In this document: piece after piece, positions 27,885 to 36,380 of the stretch
Layout: every line of letters starts with the position of its first letter
How positions within the stretch are numbered: position 1 is the stretch's first letter
Translations under genes and position numbers: made by a program
Assembly: GCA_964627995.1 (NCBI GenBank)
Contig: CAZVLN010000008.1
Coordinates: forward strand, 8,538 to 72,537
Length of the DNA stretch: 64,000 bases
Direction: 5' to 3'
DNA from: JAWLFI01 sp964627995
GTDB lineage: Bacteria; Bacteroidota; Bacteroidia; Chitinophagales; Saprospiraceae
The notes under the pieces: model-generated
Told to the model about the DNA's origin: nothing
The model's database searches: none
What the model saw: only the letters and a program-made list of their open reading frames with translations

Positions 27885-29462
27885 ATGTATCTATTCTATA
27901 TTCGACTACTAAGTCTACTGCTACTTAGCAGTTTTTTTAGTTTGGGACTTAAGGCTCAAGATCCCGTTCAGACCTCAGCAGTGACCTACGCTGATAAGAT
28001 TGATTCCTTTGAGCTTAAAAGGCATCTGTTTTTTCTGGCTTCGAATTACCTCCAAGGTCGAGAAACCGGAACCACTGGAAATAATAAGGCAGCAGCATAT
28101 GCTGCCCATTACTTTGAAAAATGGGGTTTACAGACTATAGATTCCAGTAAGAATTATCTCCAACCGGTGTCATTTACGCGATTCACATCTATTTCGAAGG
28201 CCTTAAAAGTCGATGGTCAGATTCTGGAACCTTTTTCGGACTTCGTCGTTTCCCCGTTTAGACAACAGCCTATCGATTCATTCTCCGATAATTCCATCTA
28301 CTTTGTTGGGTATGGAATCCAGTCCTCCATCTATGATGACTTTGGCTCACACGATTGGACAGACAAGGTGGTTATTCTGTTTAAAACCCTTCCTCCGAGT
28401 CTTCAAAAAGAGTTACCCGAGGAAGTCACCAAGCTAAGTCTTCGTTTGAAAAATTGCCTAAATCATGGTGTGAAGACTGTGTTAGTTATTGATGAAGGAC
28501 TAAAGCGATATAGTTCGCGAACGAGCCGGTATTTAGATGCGCAGTTTTTACAACTCGGTGAAATCGATCCCAGAAAATTGCCTCTCCCACCTCACGCTCA
28601 CGTGAGTACTGTCTTAGCTGAAAATTGGTTGAATCAAGCCGATATCTCTTTTAAAAAATATCGAAAACGATTGTTGAAAAATAAGGGAGTATCAGATAAG
28701 GTACTTCGGGCTCCAGTTTCTGTTTCTGGGTATTGGGAACCGAGCACAGAAAATGTCCAAAGTCAAAATGTGGTAGGATACCTTCCCGGGCAGGATACGA
28801 GTTTACTCGGCGAACACATAATTATTTCTGCCCACTACGACCACTTGGGGCAAAGGGACAAGGCAATTTATAACGGTGCTGATGACAATGGGTCGGGAAC
28901 AACCGGTGTATTAACACTAGCTGAGACATTTAGTGATTGGGTTAAAGAGGGTAACTCGATTAAAAGGGGTATTGTATTTATTTTGATGACAGGAGAGGAA
29001 AAAGGCTTATTGGGAAGCAAGTATTATTCTGAGCACCCGCTCCTACCCTTGAATAATGCCATGGCAAATATCAATATAGATATGATTGGTCGAATCGATG
29101 AGACTTACCGTGAAAAAAACGACTATATCTATGTCATCGGGGCTGATCGAATCAGTCAGGATCTTCACGATATAAATGAAGAAGCGAATCAAAGAGGGCC
29201 CCAACTCATTTTGGATTATACGTACAATGAGGAAGATGACCCCAATAGATATTACTATCGCTCTGATCACTACAATTTTGCAAAAAAAGGAATACCTGCC
29301 ATTTTTTATTTTAATGGGACGCATGAGGATTATCACGGGGTGGGTGATCGACCCGAGGAGATTGATTTCACAGCTATGCAGAAGCGTATTCAACTGATAT
29401 TTTTAACAGCTATGCAACTTGCTCAGCAACAGAAGCCTTTGAAAATAAATGCATCTAGATAG
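27885..29462 (+). CDS. Secreted M28 family zinc aminopeptidase
   Basis: A 525-residue protein with a signal peptide (1-24, LLLLSSFFSLGLKAQ) and a C-terminal M28 domain from about residue 290. The two-zinc site is visible as SAHYDHLG, GADDNGSGTTG, MTGEEKGLLGS, NIDMIGR and THEDYHGVGD, so all metal ligands and the catalytic Glu appear present. M28 enzymes of this kind cleave N-terminal residues from peptides in the periplasm or outside. The region 60-280 contains a protease-associated-like insert. There is no T9SS sorting domain at the C-terminus, so it probably stays in the periplasm. Confidence 0.9.
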   Translation: MYLFYIRLLSLLLLSSFFSLGLKAQDPVQTSAVTYADKIDSFELKRHLFFLASNYLQGRETGTTGNNKAAAYAAHYFEKWGLQTIDSSKNYLQPVSFTRFTSISKALKVDGQILEPFSDFVVSPFRQQPIDSFSDNSIYFVGYGIQSSIYDDFGSHDWTDKVVILFKTLPPSLQKELPEEVTKLSLRLKNCLNHGVKTVLVIDEGLKRYSSRTSRYLDAQFLQLGEIDPRKLPLPPHAHVSTVLAENWLNQADISFKKYRKRLLKNKGVSDKVLRAPVSVSGYWEPSTENVQSQNVVGYLPGQDTSLLGEHIIISAHYDHLGQRDKAIYNGADDNGSGTTGVLTLAETFSDWVKEGNSIKRGIVFILMTGEEKGLLGSKYYSEHPLLPLNNAMANINIDMIGRIDETYREKNDYIYVIGADRISQDLHDINEEANQRGPQLILDYTYNEEDDPNRYYYRSDHYNFAKKGIPAIFYFNGTHEDYHGVGDRPEEIDFTAMQKRIQLIFLTAMQLAQQQKPLKINASR

Positions 29463-29639
29463 TTATAGTATTTAGCCGCAAGGCAGCCTACTTCCAGTGA
29501 TCATAGGAATGATCCATTTAAAAGGAAGTACAACCAAATAATGATTTGATAGTAGCCTTTTCTAAGGTAAAGAAGCAACAGTATTAGGAGTCGTCACCGA
29601 AAAGATTACCAATGAGTGTGAGGAGGACCTGATAATCAA

Positions 29640-29647
29640 TATATTTG
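29640..29647 (+). promoter_or_regulatory. -7 box upstream of mtaB
   Basis: TATATTTG is an exact TAnnTTTG match 16 bases before the ATG. The rest of the 200-base gap (29463-29639) shows no gene or hairpin I can support. Confidence 0.45.
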
Positions 29648-29663
29648 TGGGAAATTAGTTTGA

Positions 29664-30995
29664 ATGGCAACTCCGAGAACGGCTGCATTCTATACCTTGG
29701 GATGCAAGCTCAATTTTTCTGAATCTTCCAGTTTGGCCCAGCGGTTCGAAGCTGCGGGATATGGCGTACTTCCCTTTGAGGAAGAGGCAGATATTTATGT
29801 TATAAATACCTGTTCAGTAACAGACTTTGCGGATGCCAAGTGCCGAAATATAGTTCGAAAAGCCAAGCGCAGAAATCCCGAATCAAAAATTATAGTTATC
29901 GGCTGCTATGCACAATTAAAACCGAAGGAGATTTCACAAATTGAAGGTGTGGACCTCGTTTTAGGTGCTTCAGAAAAATTTCAAGTTCTCGATTATATAG
30001 ATCAACTCTCAGATGCAGAGCCAGGCTGGATTCAGAGCAGCAGTATAGAGGAAGTACACAGTTTCGAACAGGCTTTCTCATTTGGGGATCGCACGCGCTC
30101 CTTTTTAAAGGTTCAAGATGGGTGTAACTATAATTGTAGTTTCTGTACAATTCCACTTGCTAGAGGCAAAAGCCGCTCTCCAGAAGTTTCAACTTTAGTT
30201 GATCAAGCTCACAAACTCGTTGAAAAAGGCGTCAAAGAGGTCGTATTAACAGGAGTTAATATTGGCGATTTTGGCTGGCATGACGGCAAAAAGCAATCCA
30301 GCTTTCTGGAATTAATTCGAGCGCTGGATGAAATAAAGGGTATAGAACGATTTCGAATATCATCAATTGAGCCCAATTTGGTTACAGATGAGATCATAAC
30401 TTTTGTAGCACAATCCAAACGCTTTGTACCACACTTGCACATGCCACTTCAATCTGGAAATAATAAACAGCTGGCTCAAATGCGCAGACGGTATAAACGC
30501 GAACTATATTTTGACCGTGTCCAGCTAATAAAAGATTTTATGCCAGAGGCCTGCATAGGTGTAGATGTCATTACTGGTTTCCCGGGAGAGTCTGAGGCCG
30601 ACTTTTTAGAAAACGTTGACTTTATTCGCCAGATGCCTATTAGTTACCTGCACGTATTTACATATTCCGAGCGGCCAAACACGCTTGCAAATGAGATGGA
30701 TGCTGTTGTTCCGATGTCAGAACGTAAGCGGAGGAATAAGATTCTTCGAAATTTATCTCAGAAAAAGAAGAGAGCTTTTTATGAAGAGCAACTTGGCACA
30801 CAACATACTGTTCTGGTAGAGGAAGACAACAAAAGAGGGAGCCTGACCGGTTTTACAGAAAATTACGTGAAGGTCCATTTAGGAGATTCCGAATTAGAGC
30901 CCAATGATCTTGTGGAGGTGTATTTAAAGGAAATCACATCACAAGGTCGGGTATTAGCTGAGCCTATTTTTACTACTTCTCTTTCGAATTTGTAG
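29664..30995 (+). CDS. mtaB: tRNA t6A37 methylthiotransferase MtaB
   Basis: A 443-residue radical SAM enzyme that adds a methylthio group to t6A at position 37 of ANN-decoding tRNAs. The N-terminal domain carries three cluster cysteines (TLGCKLN, INTCSVT, VIGCYAQ). The radical SAM motif CNYNCSFC follows at about 155-162 and a TRAM domain ends the protein. TLGCKLNFSES is the MtaB-type start, distinguishing it from MiaB and RimO. The length is normal. The last 23 bases overlap the convergent acyltransferase gene. Confidence 0.92.
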   Translation: MATPRTAAFYTLGCKLNFSESSSLAQRFEAAGYGVLPFEEEADIYVINTCSVTDFADAKCRNIVRKAKRRNPESKIIVIGCYAQLKPKEISQIEGVDLVLGASEKFQVLDYIDQLSDAEPGWIQSSSIEEVHSFEQAFSFGDRTRSFLKVQDGCNYNCSFCTIPLARGKSRSPEVSTLVDQAHKLVEKGVKEVVLTGVNIGDFGWHDGKKQSSFLELIRALDEIKGIERFRISSIEPNLVTDEIITFVAQSKRFVPHLHMPLQSGNNKQLAQMRRRYKRELYFDRVQLIKDFMPEACIGVDVITGFPGESEADFLENVDFIRQMPISYLHVFTYSERPNTLANEMDAVVPMSERKRRNKILRNLSQKKKRAFYEEQLGTQHTVLVEEDNKRGSLTGFTENYVKVHLGDSELEPNDLVEVYLKEITSQGRVLAEPIFTTSLSNL

Positions 30996-31548
30996 GCGAT
31001 TGGTAGACGAAGGAATATTCAGGCACTTTTCCTTTAGTTCCGCTAAAATAATTTGAAATATACTCCAGGTCAGCCTCACTATCATCAGTTGGCAAAAAAG
31101 GAGGACTAAAGCTCACACACTTTGCTTCATAATCGAATTTGGTCAAAACAATACTTGCGCCAGCCTTTTTAGCGATCCAATAAAATCCAGTACGAAGCCT
31201 GTCCACGGCTTTTCGAGTTCCTTCCGGTGCAATTGCAATATCAAATTCACTATGTTCATTAAATATTTTTACCACGGCCTCTGTCATATTTGCACTACCT
31301 GTTCGATCTACAGGGTACCCTCCCAGCCATTTAAAAATAGAGCCAAAAGGAAACTTGAAAAGACTTTTTTTGCCTAAAAACCGAGTAGGCATTTTACGAT
31401 AGGAACGAACTAAAATTCCTAGAGGAAAGTCAACCCAGGAAGTATGGGGCACTACTGCGACAACATTTTTTGGATACTCGATCGGGTATTCTCCTTTGAC
31501 CTCCCATCCCCACAACTTTAAAAGCAATCCGGCTATCTTTGATTTCAT
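30973..31548 (-). CDS. PlsC-like 1-acylglycerol-3-phosphate acyltransferase family protein
   Basis: A 191-residue acyltransferase with the catalytic HX4D motif (HTSWVD) near residue 35 and the acyl-acceptor motif PEGTR near 111. The short length and VDRTGSANMTEAVVKIFNE place it with small lysophospholipid acyltransferase-like proteins of Bacteroidota rather than the main PlsC. It probably acts at the inner membrane face. Its substrate is not defined by sequence. It converges on mtaB with a 23-base overlap of the coding ends. Confidence 0.85.
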   Translation of the reverse strand: MKSKIAGLLLKLWGWEVKGEYPIEYPKNVVAVVPHTSWVDFPLGILVRSYRKMPTRFLGKKSLFKFPFGSIFKWLGGYPVDRTGSANMTEAVVKIFNEHSEFDIAIAPEGTRKAVDRLRTGFYWIAKKAGASIVLTKFDYEAKCVSFSPPFLPTDDSEADLEYISNYFSGTKGKVPEYSFVYQSPTNSKEK

Positions 31549-31653
31549 GTTTATTGGTATGTTTTAAATTATCATTGCGATTAAGAATAAAAGCAATTTT
31601 TGTATTTTCTATTAAACCATAAAGGTATGTATGCATCTAATGATTAGATCACA

Positions 31654-32202
31654 ATGATACAAAAGAAGAAAAATATAGAAGATGAAGAAATAATAAGCCT
31701 TTTTAGGCAAAATCCAGAATCGGGTATGAATTTGTTTCTCAGCAAATTCGAAAAGCCATTATATGCTCATCTGAGATCAATACTTCGTATAGATGAGGAT
31801 ACAGATGATGCTTACCAGAACACTTGTGTTAAAATTTATCTCAACCTCAAGCGATTTAAGGCTAAGTCAAGTTTGTACACATGGTGTTATCGAATAGCCA
31901 CAAATGAGGCGCTAAACTTATTACGGAAGCGAAAAAAATCAGTTAGCGAGTCGGATTCAATATTACAAGACCGGCAGGCCGGCTTAGATGTAAATTACGA
32001 TGCCCTAATGAAAATCTTTCACGAGGCCATTGATAGACTTCCAGAGCGCCAACAACTAGTTTTTCAGATGCGCTATTATGGGAAGCTTTCTTATGAAGAG
32101 ATCGCGACCTTAACTGATCGATCAATTGGTGGCTTAAAAGCTAATTATCATCATGCAAAAAATAAAATTCAAAATCATATAAAATCACATGCAAATTTAT
32201 GA
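31654..32202 (+). CDS. ECF-type RNA polymerase sigma factor
   Basis: A 182-residue extracytoplasmic-function sigma factor. Region 2 runs from about 20 to 90 (DDAYQNTCVKIYLNLKRFKAKSSLYTWCYRIATNEALN) and region 4 from about 120 to 175 (RLPERQQLVFQMRYYGKLSYEEIA, then the helix-turn-helix). It overlaps the next gene by four bases (ATGA), so translation is probably coupled. The order sigma factor, membrane protein, small periplasmic protein suggests an envelope-stress circuit; that role is inferred from the arrangement only. Confidence 0.9.
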   Translation: MIQKKKNIEDEEIISLFRQNPESGMNLFLSKFEKPLYAHLRSILRIDEDTDDAYQNTCVKIYLNLKRFKAKSSLYTWCYRIATNEALNLLRKRKKSVSESDSILQDRQAGLDVNYDALMKIFHEAIDRLPERQQLVFQMRYYGKLSYEEIATLTDRSIGGLKANYHHAKNKIQNHIKSHANL

Positions 32203-32660
32203 AACAAGTTACCCAAGAATCGGATGATTTTGGTTTACCAAAAGAAGTAATACTAGAAAGCAGAAAACTGCACAAAAAGGATTCAAGAGCACCGCTCAAG
32301 GAACGGCGAAAGGAGATCATAGCTAAAGCTCGTGATCAAAGGAGCGGACTGAGACCATTATATGCGGTAATTCTTGCAGCAGCAGCCATTTTTATTGGGG
32401 TTATATATTACCCGACATATAACCAAGTTGACTCCACTCTTCAGGCTAACGAGAACCACGAAATAGAAACATGGCTAGACAACCAATATACAACCCTGGA
32501 GGAGCCCTTAGAGTATTCACTATATGCCGATAGCGACCTGACTTTAAATTGGACTTTAGAAAACACTATGGCTCTTTCAGATGAAGAACTTGACATTTTG
32601 ATCCAAGAATGGAGCATAGAAATGTCTGAATATGAAATTTATAATCTAAAACACCTATAA
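32199..32660 (+). CDS. Single-pass membrane protein, putative anti-sigma factor
   Basis: A 153-residue protein with a basic, charged cytoplasmic N-terminus (1-48), one membrane helix (about 52-70, LYAVILAAAAIFIGVIYY) and an acidic outer part rich in Leu and Glu. No known domain was recognised. Position and topology directly behind an ECF sigma gene, with overlapping start and stop, suggest that it binds and holds the sigma factor; no classical zinc anti-sigma motif (HxxxCxxC) is present. Confidence 0.65.
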   Translation: MKQVTQESDDFGLPKEVILESRKLHKKDSRAPLKERRKEIIAKARDQRSGLRPLYAVILAAAAIFIGVIYYPTYNQVDSTLQANENHEIETWLDNQYTTLEEPLEYSLYADSDLTLNWTLENTMALSDEELDILIQEWSIEMSEYEIYNLKHL

Positions 32661-32663
32661 CTT

Positions 32664-33128
32664 ATGAAAACGCTTTTAATAACATCAATTGCACTTATTT
32701 TTATTTCCACTTCGATGAAAGCACAAAGAGGTGAGTGGAGGGATAAGGTTGAATCACAAAAAATAGCATTTATTACCCAAAAACTCGATCTCAGCCCGGA
32801 AGAGGCTCAGAATTTTTGGCCTTTGTATAACGAGCATCAGGATGCAAAAGATAAAATTATAGATGGGGATGCATTCCGTATTGGAGATACTGAAGATTTA
32901 TCTGAAGAGGAGGCCCGGAAGGAAATTGACAAACGCCTCCAAACCAAATATGAAATGCAACAACTCGAAGCAGATTACACGAGAAGGTATCTGGATGTGT
33001 TGCCGGCGAAAAAAGTCTTGGCTCTTGAGCGAGCCGAACGAGACTTCCGAAAAGAAATGTTGCTTCGTATTCAGAAAAGAAAAGGCGGTGAGAAGGGATC
33101 CAGAATGAGAACAAGGTCGCAAAACTAG
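32664..33128 (+). CDS. Small periplasmic Spy/CpxP-like protein
   Basis: A 154-residue protein with a signal peptide (1-20, LLITSIALIFISTSMKAQ) and a helical, highly charged mature part. ITQKLDLSPEEAQNFWPLYNEHQDAKD resembles the LTxEEAxxFWPLY pattern of Bacteroidota periplasmic proteins distantly like Spy and CpxP. Such proteins may act as chaperones or stress sensors. It starts three bases after the membrane protein, and a strong terminator follows at 33179-33204, which closes the three-gene operon. Confidence 0.7.
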   Translation: MKTLLITSIALIFISTSMKAQRGEWRDKVESQKIAFITQKLDLSPEEAQNFWPLYNEHQDAKDKIIDGDAFRIGDTEDLSEEEARKEIDKRLQTKYEMQQLEADYTRRYLDVLPAKKVLALERAERDFRKEMLLRIQKRKGGEKGSRMRTRSQN

Positions 33129-33178
33129 CGCACAAAAAGTCATAAGAAATAGAATATTCAGCCTATTTGATAAAAAAG

Positions 33179-33204
33179 TATGCTCCTTTGGGCATATTTT
33201 TTTT
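33179..33204 (+). terminator. Rho-independent terminator after the sigma operon
   Basis: TATGC and CC pair with GG and GCATA around a TTT loop, followed by eight T residues. Confidence 0.75.
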
Positions 33205-33503
33205 CATTTGTGGCGTCTTTTTTCTTTTTGAGAGATAAAAAAGTAAAGTTCGCATGCATTTAATCTTAACATATTGTCGGTTCAATTGGAACTTCTTAAA
33301 ATTTTATATAATTTGAATTTGAATATTTTACAATTCATTACCTGTTGTATAACAGACACTTAAATCAAATAACACATATGACTAATGTCAAAATTAATTC
33401 TAGGTAAGTCTGTGATTTCTCGATACAAAAGCAAGGATTTTGATTGTAAAAATATTACCTTAGCGATCGGTTTACGAATAACTGTTACATCCCAAAAAAA
33501 CCT
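33205..33503. other. AT-rich intergenic region before the TPR gene
   Basis: About 300 bases, very AT-rich. A short open frame from 33385 overlaps the TPR gene in another frame and has no gene-like character. The near-match TACCTTAG at about 33457 might be a weak promoter for the TPR gene. Nothing else is supported. Confidence 0.4.
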
Positions 33504-34910
33504 ATGCAGCGAAAACCTACTCCAAGAAGCAAAATATATCGACTGGTTACAGAATTTGAGGAAAAAGTTGAAGGACAATACTTCCATATTTTTGATGAGA
33601 ACCAGCTCATAGATATTATATCCTATTACGAGGATGAGCGTCAACTCCACAAGGCTATTGAGGCAGTTGATTTGGCTTTATCCCAATATAAGTATAGAGT
33701 TGATTTTTATTTACTAAAAGTTCGCCTCTTGCTTAAAAATGGAAATTGTTCCAGTGCGCTGGACGCCATCCATAAAGCGGAAAGTTTATCCCCTTATGAA
33801 TTTGACGTACTTCTCAAGAAATCCAAAGTCCTATACTGCTTGAAAGCGTATGCTAATTCTTTAGAAATATTAGACTTATTGCGCATGCATCACCCTATGC
33901 GGTCTGATGAGTCAGAAGTATACCTAATGGAGGCTTATATATATGAAGCCTTAAAAGATTATGACAGCATGTTCGATGTTCTTCGAGATGCTCTTATCGA
34001 CAATCCCCTTCAAATTGAAGCATTAGAAAAAATATGGATGGCTGTTGAATTTAGCAAGCGCTATAAAGACAGTGTAGAATTTCACGAGCGATTAATCGAT
34101 CAAGAGCCATACAATGGTCTAGCTTGGTATAATCTTGGACACGCACACTCCTGCTTAAATAATTATGAAAAAGCAATAGATGCGCTGGAGTATAGTTATT
34201 TAATTCTTCCAGAATTCCAAATGGCCTACAGAGACTGTGCCGAACTCTGCATGTTGACTTCAAACTTTTCACGAGCTCGAAACGTGTATGAAGAAGAATT
34301 AAATAGATTTGGCCCTGACTGTGATTTACTTTGTGACCTCGGTTCTTGCTATCTTGAACTCGAGGAAATAAAACCAGCAATTCAGCGCCTCAAGCAAGCG
34401 CACGCTATTAATCCGGATAATGATGAAGCAAAATATTTACTTGCATCAGCTTATTTGCGTTTAGGTTTGACGAAAAAGGCCATTCCTCTTTTACTACAGG
34501 CTTTAGAAATTGAAGATCGCAGAGAAGAATATTATGCCCGATTAGCAGATGCCTATCAGCAAGCAGGGGAAATAACCCAAGCAGACTATTTTTACAGAAA
34601 GGCAACTGAGACAGGCCCAGAACAACTAGAGTTGTGGATTGAGCACGCCAAGTTCCTATTTGACTGCAATGAATACAAACAGGCTATTAACGTATTAGAT
34701 GAGGCTGAGTACCATACTGTTGGTATAGAGTTAATGTTTTGCAAAGCGGCATGTCTCATCCAGATGAATGAAATTGAGGAGGGAGTCAGACTTTTGGAAA
34801 ACGCTTTAGAAGAGGACCCACTGGCCGTAACTGTTTTAAATAGCTTTGCTCCCGAGGTGAAGTCAGCAGCAAAAGTTCAGTCGATGATTAGCTATTTTCA
34901 AATAGATTAA
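33504..34910 (+). CDS. Tetratricopeptide repeat protein
   Basis: A 468-residue cytoplasmic protein made mainly of about ten TPR units; the clearest are PYNGLAWYNLGHAHSCLNNY (about 195-215), DLLCDLGSCYLELEEIKPAI and AKYLLASAYLRLGLTKKAI. There is no signal peptide or membrane helix. TPR proteins serve as protein-binding scaffolds, and the partner is unknown. It is followed by the ribosomal rpsF operon, which has its own promoter. An N-terminal basic stretch (MQRKPTPRSK) precedes the first helix. Confidence 0.85.
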   Translation: MQRKPTPRSKIYRLVTEFEEKVEGQYFHIFDENQLIDIISYYEDERQLHKAIEAVDLALSQYKYRVDFYLLKVRLLLKNGNCSSALDAIHKAESLSPYEFDVLLKKSKVLYCLKAYANSLEILDLLRMHHPMRSDESEVYLMEAYIYEALKDYDSMFDVLRDALIDNPLQIEALEKIWMAVEFSKRYKDSVEFHERLIDQEPYNGLAWYNLGHAHSCLNNYEKAIDALEYSYLILPEFQMAYRDCAELCMLTSNFSRARNVYEEELNRFGPDCDLLCDLGSCYLELEEIKPAIQRLKQAHAINPDNDEAKYLLASAYLRLGLTKKAIPLLLQALEIEDRREEYYARLADAYQQAGEITQADYFYRKATETGPEQLELWIEHAKFLFDCNEYKQAINVLDEAEYHTVGIELMFCKAACLIQMNEIEEGVRLLENALEEDPLAVTVLNSFAPEVKSAAKVQSMISYFQID

Positions 34911-34998
34911 GTGCCTAGCTAAATGACTCTTTCTTAAAGGAATTGGGTATCTATAGTAATCTTATGTAAATTAATAAGGAGAAATAATAAGGAAATGC

Positions 34999-35006
34999 TA
35001 TCTTTG
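34999..35006 (+). promoter_or_regulatory. -7 box upstream of rpsF-rpsR-rplI
   Basis: TATCTTTG is an exact TAnnTTTG match 41 bases before the rpsF ATG, as expected for a strongly expressed ribosomal protein operon. Confidence 0.55.
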
Positions 35007-35047
35007 CGCTCCAATTTATCAACTTATAAGCATATAAAATCGAATCA

Positions 35048-35485
35048 ATGCGAAATTATGAAGTTACTTTCATCGTAGATCCAGTTCTGTCGGGCGATGA
35101 AATAAAAGCGACAGCTCAGACCTATGTCGACCACCTGCAAGAAATCGGAGCAGACGTGGTAGATTTAGATGAGATGGGATTGCGTCAATTGGCCTACCCC
35201 ATAAACAAAAGAACTTCTGGCGTTTACTATTCGTTAGAGTTCAAATTAGATGATGGTTCATTTATTCCGAAAATGGAACTTGCATTTATGCGAGATGAAC
35301 GAATTATTCGTTACCTCACAGTACGTCTTGACAAGTACGCCGTTAAATTTAACGAAGACAGACGCAATGGACTCATAGGGAAGGATAGAAAGGAAAAGGC
35401 AAAAGAAGACATGCCAACCACTACTCCTAAAAAACAAGCTGCTGCCACAGCAGTCCCCGTTGAGAAAAAAGAGGAAGAAGAATAA
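35048..35485 (+). CDS. rpsF: Ribosomal protein bS6
   Basis: A 145-residue small-subunit protein. MRNYEVTFIVDPVLSGDEI and the conserved RQLAYPINKRTSGVYY segment identify bS6. The tail after residue 110 is charged and rich in Lys, Ala and Glu, as in many Bacteroidota homologues. It binds bS18 and 16S rRNA in the platform. It is the first gene of the rpsF-rpsR-rplI operon; the single-strand binding protein gene present in this operon in Proteobacteria is absent, which is usual for the phylum. Confidence 0.95.
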   Translation: MRNYEVTFIVDPVLSGDEIKATAQTYVDHLQEIGADVVDLDEMGLRQLAYPINKRTSGVYYSLEFKLDDGSFIPKMELAFMRDERIIRYLTVRLDKYAVKFNEDRRNGLIGKDRKEKAKEDMPTTTPKKQAAATAVPVEKKEEEE

Positions 35486-35510
35486 AATTTGAACTTAAAA
35501 AATAATTATC

Positions 35511-35777
35511 ATGGCATCTAGAGACGATATAAAATTCTTATCCAATCCTAAAATCGGTAAAAAACAAAAAAAGTTTTGCAGATTTAAGAAGTACGGAATT
35601 AAGCACGTGGATTACAAAGATCCTGAGTTCTTGAAATCATTTGTAAATGAGCAAGGTAAAATTCTTCCAAGAAGAATTACAGGAAACTCATTGAAATTCC
35701 AACGCAAAGTGTCCGTATCCGTCAAAAGGGCAAGACATTTAGCTCTTTTACCTTATGTGACAGATTTATTTAAATAA
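35511..35777 (+). CDS. rpsR: Ribosomal protein bS18
   Basis: An 88-residue protein with the signature KFCRFKKYGIKHVDYKDPEFL and the C-terminal RRITGNSLKFQRKVSVSVKRARHLALLPY. It binds bS6 in the 30S platform. It lies 25 bases after rpsF and 23 bases before rplI. The length and sequence are normal. Confidence 0.96.
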   Translation: MASRDDIKFLSNPKIGKKQKKFCRFKKYGIKHVDYKDPEFLKSFVNEQGKILPRRITGNSLKFQRKVSVSVKRARHLALLPYVTDLFK

Positions 35778-35800
35778 TCAATTGGACAAAAGAATAACTC

Positions 35801-36247
35801 ATGGAAATCATATTACTAAAAGACGTTGATAAAGTCGGCGACAAGTTTGAAATAGTCAATGTAAAAAATGGATTTGGGCTTAATTACCTAATTCCTCAAA
35901 AATTAGCTGTTATTGCTAATGATTCCAATAGAAAGCGATTAGCTGAACTCATTAAAAGAGAAGAGCATCACGCTGAAAAAATGCTTGATGAATATAAAGA
36001 ATTAGCAGACAAGCTCGATTCTATAGTATTGAAAATCGGAGCTAAAGCCGGTGCTAGCGGGAAAATTTTCGGATCAGTTACAAATGTGCAAATTGCGCAG
36101 GCTCTTAAGGATCAACAAGGTATAGATGTGGAGCGCCGAAAAATTTCATTAGACGAGGAAGTTAAGCAATTGGGGACCTATTCTGCAGATTTAAATCTGC
36201 ATAAAAGTATAGACTCGAGAATAAACTTTGAGGTTGTAAAAGAATAA
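35801..36247 (+). CDS. rplI: Ribosomal protein bL9
   Basis: A 148-residue large-subunit protein. MEIILLKDVDKVGDKFEIVNVKNGFGLNYLIPQKLA is the typical bL9 N-domain, followed by the long connecting helix (about 41-75) and the C-domain with GKIFGSVTNVQIAQAL. It is the last gene of the operon, with a strong terminator 20 bases downstream. Confidence 0.96.
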   Translation: MEIILLKDVDKVGDKFEIVNVKNGFGLNYLIPQKLAVIANDSNRKRLAELIKREEHHAEKMLDEYKELADKLDSIVLKIGAKAGASGKIFGSVTNVQIAQALKDQQGIDVERRKISLDEEVKQLGTYSADLNLHKSIDSRINFEVVKE

Positions 36248-36266
36248 TATTTACACTCCTCTATAA

Positions 36267-36305
36267 TAAAAAAGGGTTTGTGTTTGAATACACAAACCTT
36301 TTTTT
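36267..36305 (+). terminator. Rho-independent terminator after rplI
   Basis: A run of A and GGGTTTGTGT pairs with ACACAAACC and a run of T. The hairpin plus long T tract closes the ribosomal protein operon. Confidence 0.9.
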
Positions 36306-36344
36306 CGTTTAAGCATTATGAACCTCTTTTCATTCCATATGTTT

Positions 36345-36352
36345 TATCTTTG
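36345..36352 (+). promoter_or_regulatory. -7 box upstream of the alpha/beta hydrolase
   Basis: TATCTTTG is an exact TAnnTTTG match 28 bases before the TTG at 36381. It supports transcription starting after rplI and leaves no ATG in the leader. Confidence 0.5.
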
Positions 36353-36380
36353 TATCTTTAGCTACCAATAAATAATTAGC

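Noticed and set aside
33385..33612. 75-codon frame overlapping the TPR gene start
   Set aside because: It overlaps a well-supported gene in another frame and shows no domain or hydrophobic pattern.
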